Made by a program: the position numbers and the translations under genes
Shown here: piece by piece, positions 1 to 12,074 of the stretch
Numbering within the stretch: the first letter of the stretch is position 1
Layout of the letters: each line of letters opens with the position of its first letter
Assembly: GCA_951217055.1 (NCBI GenBank)
Contig: OX578276.1
Location: forward strand, 66,701,144-66,765,143
DNA: 64,000 bases
Direction: 5' to 3'
Source of the DNA: Gerris lacustris
Taxonomy: Eukaryota > Arthropoda > Insecta > Hemiptera > Gerridae
The notes under the pieces: generated by a model
What the model was told of the DNA's origin: nothing
Databases searched by the model: none
The model's input: only the letters and a program-made list of their open reading frames with translations

Positions 1-129
1 CTGTATCATTGCTACAGCAGGGCACTTCTTCACCAGAGACTCCCAGAAAGCTTCATGACTGGCAGCAATAGCTTTTCACAGGCTCCCACACTGCTGTCAT
101 CATGGCTTCATTCCGAAGAAACAAATCAA

Positions 130-396
130 TAGGAGGAAGACATTCTAAAACCTTTAAAGCTAGAGTTAGTCATTATTCCTTCTAGTATTCCTAAGCAATC
201 GGTCCTTTAAAGGTGTTCTAGTGACCGTTTGGAGGTAATAACATAAACTATAGGTATAGGCCACCAGACAATACATGCGTAGGAAAGCACTGGCCTTACT
301 CTCGCATAACTCCATCAGGTCCAGCGGATTTATAAAGAGCAAAGCTTCTGATTGCCCATCTAAAGCTATGGTTTCCAAGGAGACAAGTGCCGTCAT
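130..396 (-). pseudogene. LINE ORF2 C-terminal fragment (I/R1/Jockey-like)
   Basis: A minus-strand open stretch of 76 codons contains the segment ALLFINPLDLMELCESKASA. This resembles the linker between the reverse transcriptase and RNase H/C-terminal domains of LINEs of the I/R1/Jockey group, where an 'EALLFVxPLDL' type motif is followed by a helix rich in Ala and Leu. It lies downstream, in the minus direction, of the endonuclease fragment at 1230-2067, so both probably come from one element whose reverse transcriptase was lost. The family is inferred from motif resemblance and the clade is not certain. Confidence 0.45.
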
Positions 397-1229
397 ATAG
401 CGGTCGCGACGTCACAAACGTAGACAGTATATACTAAATAAATTTGGTTTTCAACGGAGAACGTCAAATTACGGTGACGAATTTTTTAATGACTGTCATC
501 ATAGTGGTTAAATAGTTTTGTGACCTTTTTTATTGTAGTGTTTAACATTGTATGCAATAAAATGAGGACAAGCTATGCAAACAAATGTTGAGGACAAAAT
601 ATTGATTGATTTTTTAATGAATCAAGAGACTCTTAATGTCGATTTAAGTTGACATGGTTATCGTTAAGACGGCCGTAATTTTACGTCCACCTCACTGACG
701 TCATCCCCCGCTACATTATGGCCGCTAGAGTTAAGACGGCCGTAATTTTACGTCCACCGCAGTCATGTGACGAACGCTGGATTACGGCCTCTCTATTATG
801 GCACCGCTCTCCTAGGAAACCAGAGCTTTATTCTGGTTTCAGTAACAACCAAATTCGCAAATTCAATTATTCCAGCTGGCAAACTTGAGGGAAGTTGATA
901 AGGAGTGTCACTGTCTTTGCTTAGTTGACATCCTGGAAAATGAGAATACTGTAGGTGCTTGTGAGCTTCCTCCTCTGAGGAGGAAAAATCTCTCCGTGAA
1001 ATCTAGCAGCAGGCGCTGCCTCACTAATTCCAAATTCTAATATTTGCCTTATTCGTACTATGGGCTGTTTTATCATTTTCCCATAGAATTGTCAAGTTGT
1101 TTCTTTTTGCTTTATTGAAGTCGTTTAACTAGGTTCCTAAGTTTGTTTTGTCAAGGGAGTCCTCCCGGGAACTGAAATTTTCTTAGGGCGAATTTTTAAA
1201 TCACTGCTTGCTTCATATGCTGTAGTTTT
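397..1229. other. Gene-free stretch inside the LINE remnant
   Basis: No supportable coding sequence. It holds the short tandem duplication described at 663-800. The rest may be insertion or decayed LINE DNA separating the two recognisable LINE parts. Confidence 0.5.
663..800. repeat. Two-copy tandem repeat with CGGCCG core
   Basis: A 29-bp segment (663-691) containing GACGGCCGTAATTTTACGTC recurs exactly at 730-758, a 67-bp period. The DNA after each copy is also alike (short GC-rich tracts, then ATTATGGC). It is much more CpG-rich than the surroundings. Confidence 0.8.
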
Positions 1230-2067
1230 GGCTTTATTGAAACTGGGGATGTACATGTACAACTCAGTTTCTATCTATATAGGCTGTTTGGACAGTGTCC
1301 CAAGCTGTCCAATTCACTCTCAAGTACTTCTCGGAATAGTTCTCAGTGTCTGTTGATCTGGGGTTGCGATATTTTATTTTCTCTAGCTCTGGAACCTTTA
1401 GTTTAAAGAGGATTTTTCTGAGGTCCGAAAGGGACTCTTCAAGTGATATATACCAATCCATCTTCACAAGATCATGAGTACAGAAATAAATGCCAATATC
1501 CTTTCCGTGAAATAGGTTGGAACGTTGAGCTGTCAGATATTTAAGTAAGGCTCTTCCTCTTGAGTTGGAATCAGAACTACCTTATACCAAGTTTTGAGCA
1601 TTAGCATCACAACCAACCAAGAGGGAAGACCACTATTACTAATAAAAGGGGACCAAGTCCATTAAAATAGCTGAAGGTGTAGCTTCAGATTAGTCATTTG
1701 GAATATGCAGGGAATAGACCACAATGTCTCTTCCTTCCAATCCTCTCTGACTACCGTTTAGTTTAACAGCAACTAAATTCCAGTCAAAAAACTATGAGAT
1801 GAGTGAGTTTCTTACATTCTTAGTTAGAATAAAGGCCGTTGGAGATACGCCATTAGTAGATAAGAAAAGGGAACCACCAGTGATGCCCAGTTCACGCACT
1901 AGCCATCTATAAACATAGGTCTCCTGAATCAAGCCAATATTAGCATTAGGCTCTGCCATCCGTTTGCAGTAGACAGAGGTAGCTGATACACCCTGCTGTA
2001 AATTGGCATAAAGAATATTAATTGTAGTGGCGGAAGGTGCCTTGGATGGGGATGGACCTACTAGCAC
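1230..2067 (-). pseudogene. LINE endonuclease-domain fragment (ORF2 N-terminus)
   Basis: Reading leftward from 2067, the protein begins with the N-terminus of an AP-like (EEP) endonuclease of the LINE type: INILYANLQQGVSATSVYCK, then AEPNANIGLIQETYVYRWLV, where LIQE carries the catalytic Glu. After a frame break near 1790 the same strand continues with GRDIVVYSLHIPND and then LLVGCDANAQN, matching the central 'D-A-N-A' active-site motif. Stops and shifts separate the parts, so the copy is dead. A further open frame at 1264-1467 is probably the continuation. The order endonuclease (right) to C-terminus (130-396, left) fits a single minus-strand element. RNase-H-bearing LINEs of the R1/Loa/Jockey kind are the best match. 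Confidence 0.7.
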
Positions 2068-2566
2068 AACACTTAATTTCCCTCACAAACACAACCATTT
2101 TCTCTCCCAAATCACTATACGATGTAGTGAGTAGTCCCAAATCTAAATTAGTACTAGCAGTAGTAATAATAATGATAGTAAGAATGCTGCACCGACTTAG
2201 GAGACGTCACAGTCTGAAACTAGCAATGCGTGACGACAAACCATGAGTGATTATGGTAAGACCACCTCAATTGTGATGTCAATAGTGGCGTACAATACAT
2301 ATAGTCCAAACATTAAATATAAACTTATGCGCTACTTGACGATGTAGGTGATTCGTGCTTCATTCCTGTAGGATAAATAGAGAAATTATAACTGCCAACA
2401 ATATCAACGCAGCTCAAAATGAGAACATTAGTAAGTGCCTGTTTAATCAATTGTCATAGAGTTAAGAATGTTATCACATAACATGGTATAACAGAAAAAT
2501 GTATGGAACTTCCAGGAAAGGTAACTTCCATACTCTTACGAAAACACCCCTACGCCCGACCTGGCC

Positions 2567-2880
2567 ATGAGGTACAGACATTCAAAAAAGATAACTGATA
2601 ATTTCACCTCGTCCTATGGGTTTAGAGATAGGTCTTCGGATAGGAAACAACACTCCAGAAGCTTTAGGTCCCAAGCTACAAGTCCTACAAGGAAACAGAG
2701 TGAGCCATACAGGGTACGCACAGCTTTAGGATGGGGTATCATTGGCCCGAAGAGAGAAAGCAAAGAGAACACGGCGGGCGTCCTCATTTAGAATAGCCAT
2801 TACACAAAATGTCTTACTATAGCTTAAGAATTAATTAACCCTTGGTTAAGTTTAGATTTTTTTGAGTTCTTGGTGATAGT
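2567..2880 (+). pseudogene. BEL/Pao protease-RT linker fragment
   Basis: The open frame 2567-2791 ends with RTALGWGIIGPKRESKE. The 'LGW-x-(I/V)-(I/V)-G' signature is typical of the segment between the protease and reverse transcriptase of BEL/Pao pol. It lies just upstream of the better preserved RT fragment at 2880-3330 on the same strand and in the expected order. Stops between the two show that it is a remnant. Confidence 0.5.
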
Positions 2881-3330
2881 AGGTCTACAATTTCAGTATA
2901 GGATAAATTTATGAAGATTTTAGAAAAAATGTGAAGCACCGTGAGGATAAACATTATGCATTACCTCTTCCGTTTAAATCTGACATGGTGAGTTTTCCTC
3001 GTCATATACTAATTGCACTCAGAATGATATATTCTTTGAAGTCTAATTTCAAGAAAAATCAGGTCAACTATGTCGGTTTTGTAGAAGACGTGTTTAAAAA
3101 GAGGCATGCAGATCCAGTACCAAAGGGAGTAGCTCCGAAAGGAAGAACATGGCACATTCCGCATCACGGGGTATACCACCCCCGTAAACCAGAAAAGATC
3201 AGAGTAATCTTTGATTGTCCCGCTATCAGTCGGGGAGCATCGTTCTCAGGTCTTAATGCGTTTTCGATAATTCTACGATGTGTCGTAGTTTGTGGTGATA
3301 TAGAAGGTATGTTTCACACAGCGTTTTAAA
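2880..3330 (+). pseudogene. BEL/Pao reverse transcriptase fragment
   Basis: The frame runs in from YEDFRKNVKHRED and contains ALPLPFKSD (the Pao 'PLPF' box), a helix-rich segment, then WHIPHHGVYHPRKPEKIRVI followed by FDCPAISRG, which are characteristic of the RT fingers of Pao-type elements. RT motif A appears as VVCGDIEGMFHTAF, with the catalytic Asp of 'DIEGMFH'. The copy stops at 3327-3329 before motif B and the catalytic YxDD. The match in order and spacing is convincing. The serine-rich segment between FDC and motif A is shortened, so part of the family's 'SLND...GPDL' region is missing. Confidence 0.85.
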
Positions 3331-6190
3331 TGAACTACCATTTCGCGCAGGCTACATTCGGCCAGCGACAAGTTAATAATAAGGCTTCGCTCGCGCATAG
3401 ATGATAGCCTCATGTATGTGTATTGTATATTCATATCTTCGCAAATGTGATCTTGTCACATATATTTTACACAATCACGTACATTTTTGTTGCCCGACTT
3501 TGTTTTTCTATTAATCTTTATAAAGCAATTGTGGAAAAAATTGAAGGCCAGGTTTTCTTTTTTTTAACCTCGATCTAAATGGGATCGGTCATTAAAGGAT
3601 GGAACTTCTTAACTTTCTCTCACAAAGGACACTTTTACTTTTCGTAAAAATCGAAACAGTCTTTATTGGGTCCAAAATGTCAACTACTTCTCTTATCCCT
3701 ATAATTATTATATTTGCCTTAAAATATTTATGGTACATTATTTTAATTTATATTCTATTAATAATATAGTGATTTCGTTTTTTGCAGCAAAACTTTTAAC
3801 GATAATTGTGAAAATAGATCTTGACTTAATGATAAAATAATGAATAAAATCATAATATTTAGTATCTGACCGTAGAAACTAGAATTGCTTCAACTAGTGG
3901 TTTCTTTTTAGATTCTATTGCTTGCGCGACAGTTGGTCTTAGTTTCATGACTTTCTAAATATCTCTAGTCACCTTTGTGTTATGAAGAAAATTAAAAATT
4001 ATTAAAATATATTCAAACCTTAAATCACAAGGGGTTATTACTTTTTTCTCCTTTCATCCAATCTACCTAATTCATTTTGAGCCACATTTTCGTAAAAAAA
4101 TATATAAATTCAGTTTGAAAAAAATCACACAGTTACTTTTATAATCACGCAATCACGTATATACACGTTTTAAACGTACTCACACGTCAATTTTAAGCTT
4201 TATCAACACGAGTCATTTCAAATCAAACGAAGCTTATCGTGCTGAATTAAGTTAAAAATTCTAAAACACGAACTATTTCGTGACACTAATTCCATTGAAA
4301 TCGTTATTTACTTTTATCCCTCTTGAATTTCTCTCTAATAAATTTAATTTGTGCTATATTTTTTTTACCTTTAGATTATTTATAATTATATTATCGATGT
4401 GGTGATCCAAGGTTCACTGCTGATTTTTAAATTAACTAAACGTTTCTCTCTTAATTCTTTTTTTAAGTTATTATACTGCTTTGTTTCTTTGTGTCTAACC
4501 AGGATTATTTTAAGCGGCAATTTAAGATCTTCGTGCAATTAGCACATTTATTAATGGCACAGTCTTCCTCGTAGTACCTCCTTTAAGAAATTATAATTAC
4601 TGTTATGATTTATATACAATCTCCAAGGCCTTATTTCCTAGTCATATTTTAATCAGTCCGAATGTACTTTTTACTTACACTTTTTAAGAGAATGAGAAAT
4701 CCCTTATATCTTTAATTGTTCTAGGGGAATTAGATTATAAAAAGAAGATGTAATACAAATCTTTGTTAAAGATTTAAGGTGTTATTACAAACAATTTCCA
4801 ATTTATATTTTGCCAGTCTTACCCTTAAAAAATGACTCTTTTATAGAATTTTAATATTGCTTTTTAGAATGATTTGGAATATTTATGATTGAAAAAGATA
4901 AATGTTAAATCAAATGTACTTTGTATTTAATGTTTTATTTACCTTTGGGCATCTATTTTTAGGTGTTAATTTTAATTAGTTTTTAGAAAATACCTACACA
5001 ATATGGATTTCAAGTTCTTGTCAAGTATTTTAATTGATAATAGTTTTAATAATTTTTACTTCAAAAATTAAAGACATTTTACAATAAAACTATCAGCCAT
5101 TTATACACCAGATGATTTTTATAGTAATATTATAATAATATTGTATGTATTAATACATTATTAGCAATAAATGTAATTTTAATTAAACCTTTATTTTTTT
5201 TAAACATTTCCTTACCCTCAATTTTAAAATATCAGACCTTAAATCAAGTCACAATTTATCTATAGTACGTTTATCCATGTAAAAATAAGTTACTAGGTAA
5301 CGAGTATAATTTTACGGTATACTAGTTGCTCATTTCTAAAATTCTCTCATAAATGAACTAAAGAATATTATGCGATTTTATCCGTTACAATTAGATGCTA
5401 CGGATGAACCTTTAAGACATAGGGTCGTATCTGGGTATTTTAATTTATTTGTGTTAATAAGGTTTCTTTTTTCAGGGAATTAAAAATTCGTTTTTGATTA
5501 ATTAAAGATAAACACTTAAAATGTTGTTCCAACATTCGTGTTCCTAAATGTCTTTTAACTGAAGGTAGAGTAAAAACTAGTAATTTTAAGATAATATTCT
5601 TCTTAGAATTTGAATTATTATTCTAGTTATGAAATCGTTTTTTACTTAAATGGACCAAAATCAAATGAAAAATGAATTTTCCTGTTGCTATGTTTTCCTT
5701 CTGTTTACTTTTGTAAATTGGAACTCTCTCGCTCTCTGTTTCTATTTTAAATTGGAAAATTTTATTTCTAAATACTCCCTCGATTCTATTGTTGGAATAT
5801 GAGAGCTGTGTGTGAAATTATTTTGAGCAGTGTGTTTACCGAGTTAATTAAACTAGTTAATCATAAAATAATATATCTTTATTGATTGCAGTGTTAATTA
5901 AATTAGTCTTGTTATTGTTTAAAATGATTTTAAATGGAAATGTTAACAGTAATTAATTAGAGTTTTTTTTATCGGTATTTATTTAAAGCATCTTTTTTTT
6001 TTTTTTTTCTTTTTTTTTTTAATTTACTAACATGTTGCTAAAGATGACAATTTTTATCATAACGAGATTGGACGATATTACACTTAATGCTTAAAAAATT
6101 AACAAACTTTTTTAACTATTTAATTATTCGGCAGCTAAGTAATTGCTTTTTGCATGTTTATTATTCATTTAACATTTAGGCTAGTAGTGT
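3331..6190. other. AT-rich DNA without recognisable genes
   Basis: I see no open frame above chance, no inverted-repeat element and no SINE here. The stretch is strongly AT-rich, with homopolymer T runs (for example around 5990-6020). It may be intergenic or intronic. Confidence 0.5.
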
Positions 6191-6204
6191 TAGACACAAA
6201 AATC

Positions 6205-7305
6205 ACCCAATTCGGAAATAATTCCTAAAAAGGTATTTTTGTTTTAATGGCCTCATTTATGTCCCAATATTATGACTATTCTAGGTTTTCCCCCTTGGAT
6301 GGACCTACGAAGTAGGAGGGAGGGGGAGAGGTACAAAAGTACCCCAAAAAGAATGTTTGTGAGGTTTTTCGCTTATATCCCCCGCTTATATCGGGTTCTT
6401 TTTAATATAATCAACATTTTGAAAACATGTTTTTAATATAAGCTGTAGAGCATTAAATTCTACTTCGAATGAATCCAAAAGCGAATTTTATAGACCCCAC
6501 CCACTACCAAACTATAGAAGGTCGAAATCGTACCAATTTTCAACATCAATAAAAAAAAACTTTGTTCAGCTTTCAAAAATGATAAATCGACCAGTTAGAC
6601 CAATTGCCTACGTCAGTTTTGATAACTTAAGAGTGATTCCTTTCAAATGACAGGAACAAGGAGCACTCAACTTGCTTACTAAGAGGGTGGACCGTGAAGG
6701 CATTTCAGTCAAGCAGGTTCGCGAGGATGCTGACCATGTTCGTCGTTACAGCCAACGAAGTCGTCTAGTGTCAAGAGACGGTATCTGTATTCGGCGAGGA
6801 TACGGATTTATTTATTGGTCATTCTTACTGCTCTAGCCACCCTATTTTTTTGTTTACCAGTTTCTGACCTACTTCTACCTATAACTAAAGTCGAATCATC
6901 CATTTTGATTGATGTCAGCAATTGGTCCAATTGGTCCACTTATGTCTAACTCTACTGGCCTTGGCCTACCATGTGTGATTTTTGTGTCTAACTCTACTGT
7001 TTGGTAGGGGGAGGGGGGGGGGGAGTCTAAAATATTCGCTCTTGGTCTCCTCATTCGACGAAGAATTTATGCTCTACAACTTATATTTGAAGCTATTCAT
7101 TTTTTTTATTTTTTTTATTTTATTTTAGAAGATATAAGCAAAAAACCATACGAACTCCTCTTTTGGGGGTAAATTTTTACCCCTCCCCCTTTTCTACAGC
7201 TCCGGTGATGGGGAAAACCAACGATTGTCATATTGGGTCAGATATAAGGCCATTATAACAAAAAGAATCTTTTGTAGGAATTATTTCCGAATTGGATGTA
7301 TAACT
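6205..7305. mobile_element. Inverted-repeat (TIR) element of about 1.1 kb
   Basis: The left end (CCCAATTCGGAAATAATTCC, about 6207) and the right end (GGAATTATTTCCGAATTGGA, ending about 7299) are reverse complements. The similarity continues inward for roughly 200 bp, including a TTTTCCCC tract, ATGGCC and TATATC/GATATA stretches, at visibly less than full identity. No transposase is seen inside. The interior (6655-6835) is richer in GC and reads as a short open stretch with REGISVKQVREDADHV. The element is old and non-autonomous. Confidence 0.65.
6655..6835 (+). other. Possible decayed coding fragment inside the TIR element
   Basis: A plus-strand frame reads GALNLLTKRVDREG, then ISVKQVREDADHVRRYSQ and GICIRRGYGFIYW. 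The pattern 'G-I-x-V-(x)-DAD' resembles a multicopy insect ORF family of unknown function with a PIN-nuclease-like 'DAD' turn. This rests on resemblance only. The composition differs from the surrounding AT-rich DNA, which supports some former coding role. Confidence 0.25.
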
Positions 7306-8140
7306 AACTCACTGGCACGATTTTCAAGAATAAGTCCTTTCTCGGGCTTTCTTAACAGCCTTTTGTAAAGCTTTCTCTGTATTTTTTTTACAAAATATTC
7401 AAGAAAGGTCTGTTGTTAACATAACTGCAAACGGCAATTGTTTATTTAGGGCGTTGTCCTATTGTATTCGTGGGGACAAACAACGGATATAAAATATTCG
7501 GCTAGAAATAGTATCCCATGTTATACTCTTACTCGACCTCCTATTCTTCATTCATTTTATATTCTCAAATTTACGATAATGCCATTTACTCTTCAGAACC
7601 ATTTTATCAAGAAGAACAGAAAACATGGTGACCACGTAGTGCCATAATAACGAATGCCTTTTTGAGCGTTAGTATGTAGTGTTGACGTACTTTTTTAATA
7701 ACAACGGATGACGGCAATGCATTTATGGTATAATACACAAACCCTGAACTTCACAAAGAGCTGTGATTGGTGAATGGGTGCTCTGTGCCTCCCGACATAA
7801 AACATTTTATAAAGCTTCGAGGAAGTCGCTGCTTTCCGGAGGTTGGTAAACGGAGTGATCAGGGTGGAGTCCCGAAATTATATTTATTTATTTATTTATT
7901 AAAGATAATATAACAAAAATCATACAGAGATATTGTTTGTACACTACACACTATACACTACAATTACAACTATTTACTTCAAATTTTTTTAACTGTCCGC
8001 AAAAGCTTGAGCGCGTCTCAGCTATTTAAGACTAATTTCATACGTGTGCTTTGATAGTTTATACAAGGTGGTAGGATTTTTTTAATGTTTAGCAATATGA
8101 CTAAAGATTATAATAATTAAATTACAAAAACTAATAATTA
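7306..8140. other. Gene-free stretch
   Basis: No supportable gene. A GC-richer block near 7740-7870 ends in a (TTTA)n run (about 7880-7905). Such an ending could be the 3' tail of a minus-strand non-LTR element, but no coding part is seen. Confidence 0.4.
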
Positions 8141-8149
8141 TATTATTTT

Positions 8150-8347
8150 TTTTTGGGGGGGGGGGGGGGTCTGGGGAGGTTTAGTCCCGTTTAACTGCCA
8201 GGGTCATTACAGGACGGGGGTTATCCGGCCACTACACGATGAGATCATTAGTGTGAAACATGTCTCACCTCTCTGGGATTCGAACTCAATGGGGTTTAGA
8301 CATGGTTTCAGAGTTGAGTGCGCTAACAACTGGGCTACGCCGGCCCC
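8150..8347 (-). mobile_element. tRNA-derived SINE, family A
   Basis: On the minus strand the copy starts GGGGCCGGCGTAGCCCAGTT, which carries a pol III A-box-like tRNA head. About 50 bp on comes the B-box-like GAGTTCGAATCCC. A unique body follows (GGTGAGACATGTTTCACAC, then GGCCGGATAACCCCCGTCC, then a GGGACTAAA tail), and it ends in a G/A-rich tail seen on the plus strand as T and G runs (8148-8170). Partial copies occur at 11729-11844, 32570-32640 and 36306-36350, which supports a dispersed family. Transcription would be by RNA polymerase III from the internal promoter. Confidence 0.85.
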
Positions 8348-8389
8348 GCTATATTATTATTTTATTTTTTTTTTTTTTCCCATTTTTTA

Positions 8390-8503
8390 AACATAAATAT
8401 ACACATACATACACACATACACACATACACATACATTCATACACATACATACACATACATACATCCATACATACATACATACATACATACATAGATGCAT
8501 ACA
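8390..8503. repeat. (CATA)n/(CACATA)n microsatellite
   Basis: Interrupted tetranucleotide array of ATAC/CATA units, including ACACATAC variants. It abuts the 3' end of the LINE fragment at 8566-8808 and may derive from that element's tail. Confidence 0.9.
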
Positions 8504-8565
8504 TACTTACATATACAATACTTCTTATTAGCAATTTATTCATTTTTCCTTATTAAGTATTATTT

Positions 8566-8808
8566 TTATTTATAGAGGATGAAAGCCACTTTTCCACTTT
8601 TTTTATACATTTCATATTCATGTAGGTCTCTTGCTCGTTGTTTTGGTAGCTGGTTAAAATATTTAGGGGCTACTGTGCTAGCTTGGTTCTGAAGTAAATT
8701 AGAGTGGTAGGGCTGGTTTTTAATTTTGTATCGGCTGGTTTGTTTGTCTTGTATCGTGTCTTTATAATATGTATATAGTGTTGTTTTTACATCCTCTTCA
8801 ATTTTCAA
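8566..8808 (-). pseudogene. LINE ORF2 C-terminal tail (Rex/RTE/Jockey-like)
   Basis: The minus-strand frame of 80 codons ends in a pattern found at the extreme C-terminus of many LINE reverse transcriptases: a 'TRYKIKNQPYHSNL' segment, then PKYFNQLPKQ (the 'FNxLP' signature), then a short helix and a terminal tyrosine. It stops at 8566-8568, and the (CATA)n array then follows in the 3' direction, as expected for a 5'-truncated insertion. The upstream reverse transcriptase is absent. The clade cannot be fixed from this tail alone. Confidence 0.6.
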
Positions 8809-11455
8809 ATTACAATTGATATTACTATTTATATTAATTCACGACGGTAGGATCAGCAATTTGAGCCTGCTATCTATGCGAGTAATACTGTAGAAGATAC
8901 CTCACATATCTTGGAAATATCGATACAGTTTATTAATTTAAGGTTTTTAAGAAAGTTAACTTTGATTAAGATTTTTAAAAGAGCCTTAAATTCTTCACAG
9001 AACTTACACTACATCATCATCTCTTTTTTTACGAGCAAATCTTCAGGGTGCGTGGGATCAGTCACTTACCTTATTAACTCTATATGAATATTAGCAAGGG
9101 ATCACCAGCTATGTAGTTATTTGGACTTTAGTTTCAAGGATTAAGAGTATGCTTACCACTCACGGGAATCCCCTGTTGCATTGTTCTTCTGTAGATTTAT
9201 TTTTGTTTGTTTGTTGTTCGTGCTTCGCAGCAGATAGTTTTACTGGGAAGATAAATTTAATTTTATATTATTAATGATATGATATCGAAATGACGACCAT
9301 CGTTATTTTAAACGATTGCCGTTTTGCCAAATGATCATTTGGAAGCAAGAATTGAATGTTCGTATTCTTCGCAAAAACAATTTAGAGTAGAAATGTAATG
9401 GTGCAGGTGATGCAATTCTGGTAAACACAACTTTTCCGGCAGCGCAACTAATTCCAGGAGTTTCCTTTTGAAGTTTCAATGCATGGCAAAACTGACATAT
9501 CTTATTAATATCTCTAATACTTAATTTTTAACGTGATGAGTAGTCAATTTCCAGATCGTATTCAAATGTAAGACAGTTAAATGAAACTGCTATTAGTGCC
9601 CACCGTACTTGCATTCGTTGTCGTTCAGCTAATAGACAAATGCCTCTTTTTGCATTAGTGAAATGTTGACGTGCCTTGTCTGTTTTGTAATCGTTCTGCT
9701 TCTAAACGCTGATTGCGGTGTTCCCTACTTTGTTGTGCATTTAAATATTCCTAATATTTTCATTCTTTTGCGAGTGTTATACCTCCGTTCTTCTTTGTTG
9801 TCGCACGTCGTTCTTTGTTGTGATCGTCGACCGCTCTTTTCATATAACATAAATAAAAAAAATATTTCAATGCCAAATATTTCTTGTTTAATGTCAAATG
9901 TTTTATATACTACTATAAAATATAATTATACTACTGTAACACTAATATATATTACTATGACTTTTGTACCCCGAATCCCTTGTACCAACTTAAAATTTCG
10001 TACGCCTTAACACCTCTAAATCTTAATTAGAACCTAACAACCATATGGTGCGAATATGAGCTCTATCTGATAAGTGGTTCAAAAGTTTTAAGAACATTTA
10101 CGGACCTAAATCAAATTTTATATATAATGATTTTAAGGATATTTGTTTATATTTAATTTATGAAAATTGACTTTTTTTGTTTTCCATTTCTTCCTCTTCT
10201 CCAACTTCTGAAATTTTTAGTGTTGTGATTTTTCCTCCTATTAAGGAAATACTTTTGTAATTGCATGACAGGTGGTCAATATTTACTAAAGTGTTAGCAA
10301 TTTAATTTTATACATTTGTATTTATCGGTGTGTTAGAGTTCAGAGCTACTTCTGGAGATTAATAAGACTTTTTTTTGTCTAATTTTCACAGTGTCTTATT
10401 TTATTTCGAGTTGATTGTTGTTTATTAGTAAATGGAAGGAATTACAGAGTTATCTAACATAGTGTTTAGTGTAGCATTTGAAGAGAACTATCTACAGGCA
10501 AGCAGAGGTCGCTCACTTCTAGCTAGACTCGGACTATAGAGGTTTCAGAGCCAGTTAGCATGTGGCCCTGAGGCTTATATCGGGTCCCTAAGGGCCCAAC
10601 TCACCTCCATTATTTCCCATAATCCGTGCCGAATTGCTTCTCATTGCATTACCAAGAGCTCTCTCTTCTATTTACTTAACCCTATTCCCTTGTCGGCTTG
10701 CACAAAGCATTAAAACGTAACCATTGTCGCATTAGATCCCATCTGCTTTTATTTGATTTATAACCTGTTTATTTTTAACCAATGTGTTGTTAATTGTGAA
10801 ACATTTTTGTAAGAATTAGTTAGTTGAAATAAGGACATGGTTTGGCATATGTTTTCGCTCTAAGGGTAGAAGGAGAGTTTACTTTTAGTGCTGACATTGG
10901 GTTTCTTTGCTCTAGATTAATTATGTAGTAGTTTAAAATTAGTCACACTAAGTAAAAAATTAGAACAACATCGTTGGCTTTATCACAGAGTTTTATAGGC
11001 AGAGAGTATAAATATAAAAATATAACATATATTTTATGGCTGTGTTTTAAAAATAACTATTACTAAAGAAATATCAATAAATCTTGATCAGTTTTTTGTT
11101 AAACAGCATTAACGAGAAGTATTGAATATAATAAAATAAATTTAATTTAAGGTTAAAAATTCTAATTTTTTTATTAATTTCTTCTTTTCTTTTATTATAA
11201 AAGTTATTTAGTTAAACCAGCGCTTGGATAAATGCATGGCTTTGTTTTAAAACAACGTACAATTGTTTGTTTTATTACAAATATGTACCTACTAGAACAA
11301 ATTATATATATATATATATTTTTTTTTTTTAATTTTGGAGAAATTCAATTGTTTTGCTTCCTTAGAGAACAATAAGAATATAACAATATGATAATTTTAA
11401 TACAGCAATAAGATAATACAAATTGAGAGTTATTATTTATAAACGCTTAAAATTA
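8809..11455. other. Gene-free AT-rich stretch
   Basis: No supportable gene. A GC-richer block at about 10480-10720 has one plus-strand frame open for about 50 codons, but I recognise no motif in it. A short (AT)n run occurs near 11304-11320. Confidence 0.4.
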
Positions 11456-11700
11456 CGATGGTGTTGCGCCAAAAGGGCCAATCTGAAAAAATCCACAAGC
11501 AACTAATATCACGTTTGTTTTTTATTTATAATTAATAAAATAAATTTGGTTATTTTTACTTATTAATTAGGTATCCAAGTATATTTTAAATGAATAAAAA
11601 TATAAATAAGGCATTCAAATATCAACTTTTCATTATAGCTTTTCAAGTTTTAGCATTCAAATACAAAATGCAGATTGGCCCTTTTGGCGCAACACCATCG
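11456..11700. mobile_element. 245-bp MITE with perfect 30-bp TIRs
   Basis: The 30-bp left end (11456-11485, beginning CGATGGTGTTGCGCCAAAAG) is the exact reverse complement of 11671-11700. The flanks read ATTA on the left and ATTA on the right, so a TTA or ATTA target duplication is possible. The interior is AT-rich and non-coding. Perfect TIRs suggest recent movement by a transposase supplied in trans. Confidence 0.85.
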
Positions 11701-11715
11701 ATTAACATATTTACT

Positions 11716-11857
11716 ACACAATGTTACTTTTTTTTTTTTTTTTTTTTTTTTTGGGTTTTAGTCCCGATCAACTGCCAGGGTTATTACAGGACGGGGGTTA
11801 TCCGGCCACTTTACTCATCTAATCGATGAGATCATTAGTGTGAAACACAATGTTACT
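11716..11857 (-). mobile_element. 5'-truncated SINE A with 13-bp target-site duplication
   Basis: The minus-strand copy holds only the 3' half of SINE family A (from the TGTTTCACACTAATGATCTC segment to the GGGACTAAAACCC end) and finishes in a poly-A tail, seen as about 24 T at 11728-11752. It is bounded by identical 13-mers ACACAATGTTACT at 11716-11728 and 11845-11857. The perfect duplication, tail and 5' truncation are the signature of LINE-driven retrotransposition. Confidence 0.9.
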
Positions 11858-12074
11858 ATACCTACTTATGATTTTAAACCTATCTTTCGCTTTTTCTACT
11901 CCAATATTACATGTACAAATGAAGGTTATATATATTATAAAATATTCTTTTAATTTTTATAAAATGATATGACCACCCATGTACATTTATGGGTTTGAAG
12001 ATGGTTTGTGAATTATAATATAATCCTCAATGATTTGACGACTGTTCATAATTCAGATGTTATTTTACCTATAA

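Noticed and set aside
8260..8556. 98-codon frame rich in His, Thr and Tyr
   Set aside because: It is the SINE and the (CATA)n array translated.
9663..10010. 115-codon frame starting with a hydrophobic signal-like segment
   Set aside because: It looks like a signal peptide at first sight, but codon use is that of random AT-rich DNA, there are no paired cysteines or domains, and there is no splice or promoter support.
10480..10720. GC-richer block with a frame open for about 50 codons
   Set aside because: No motif, no splice sites I would trust and no second copy in the window; left as unassigned DNA.
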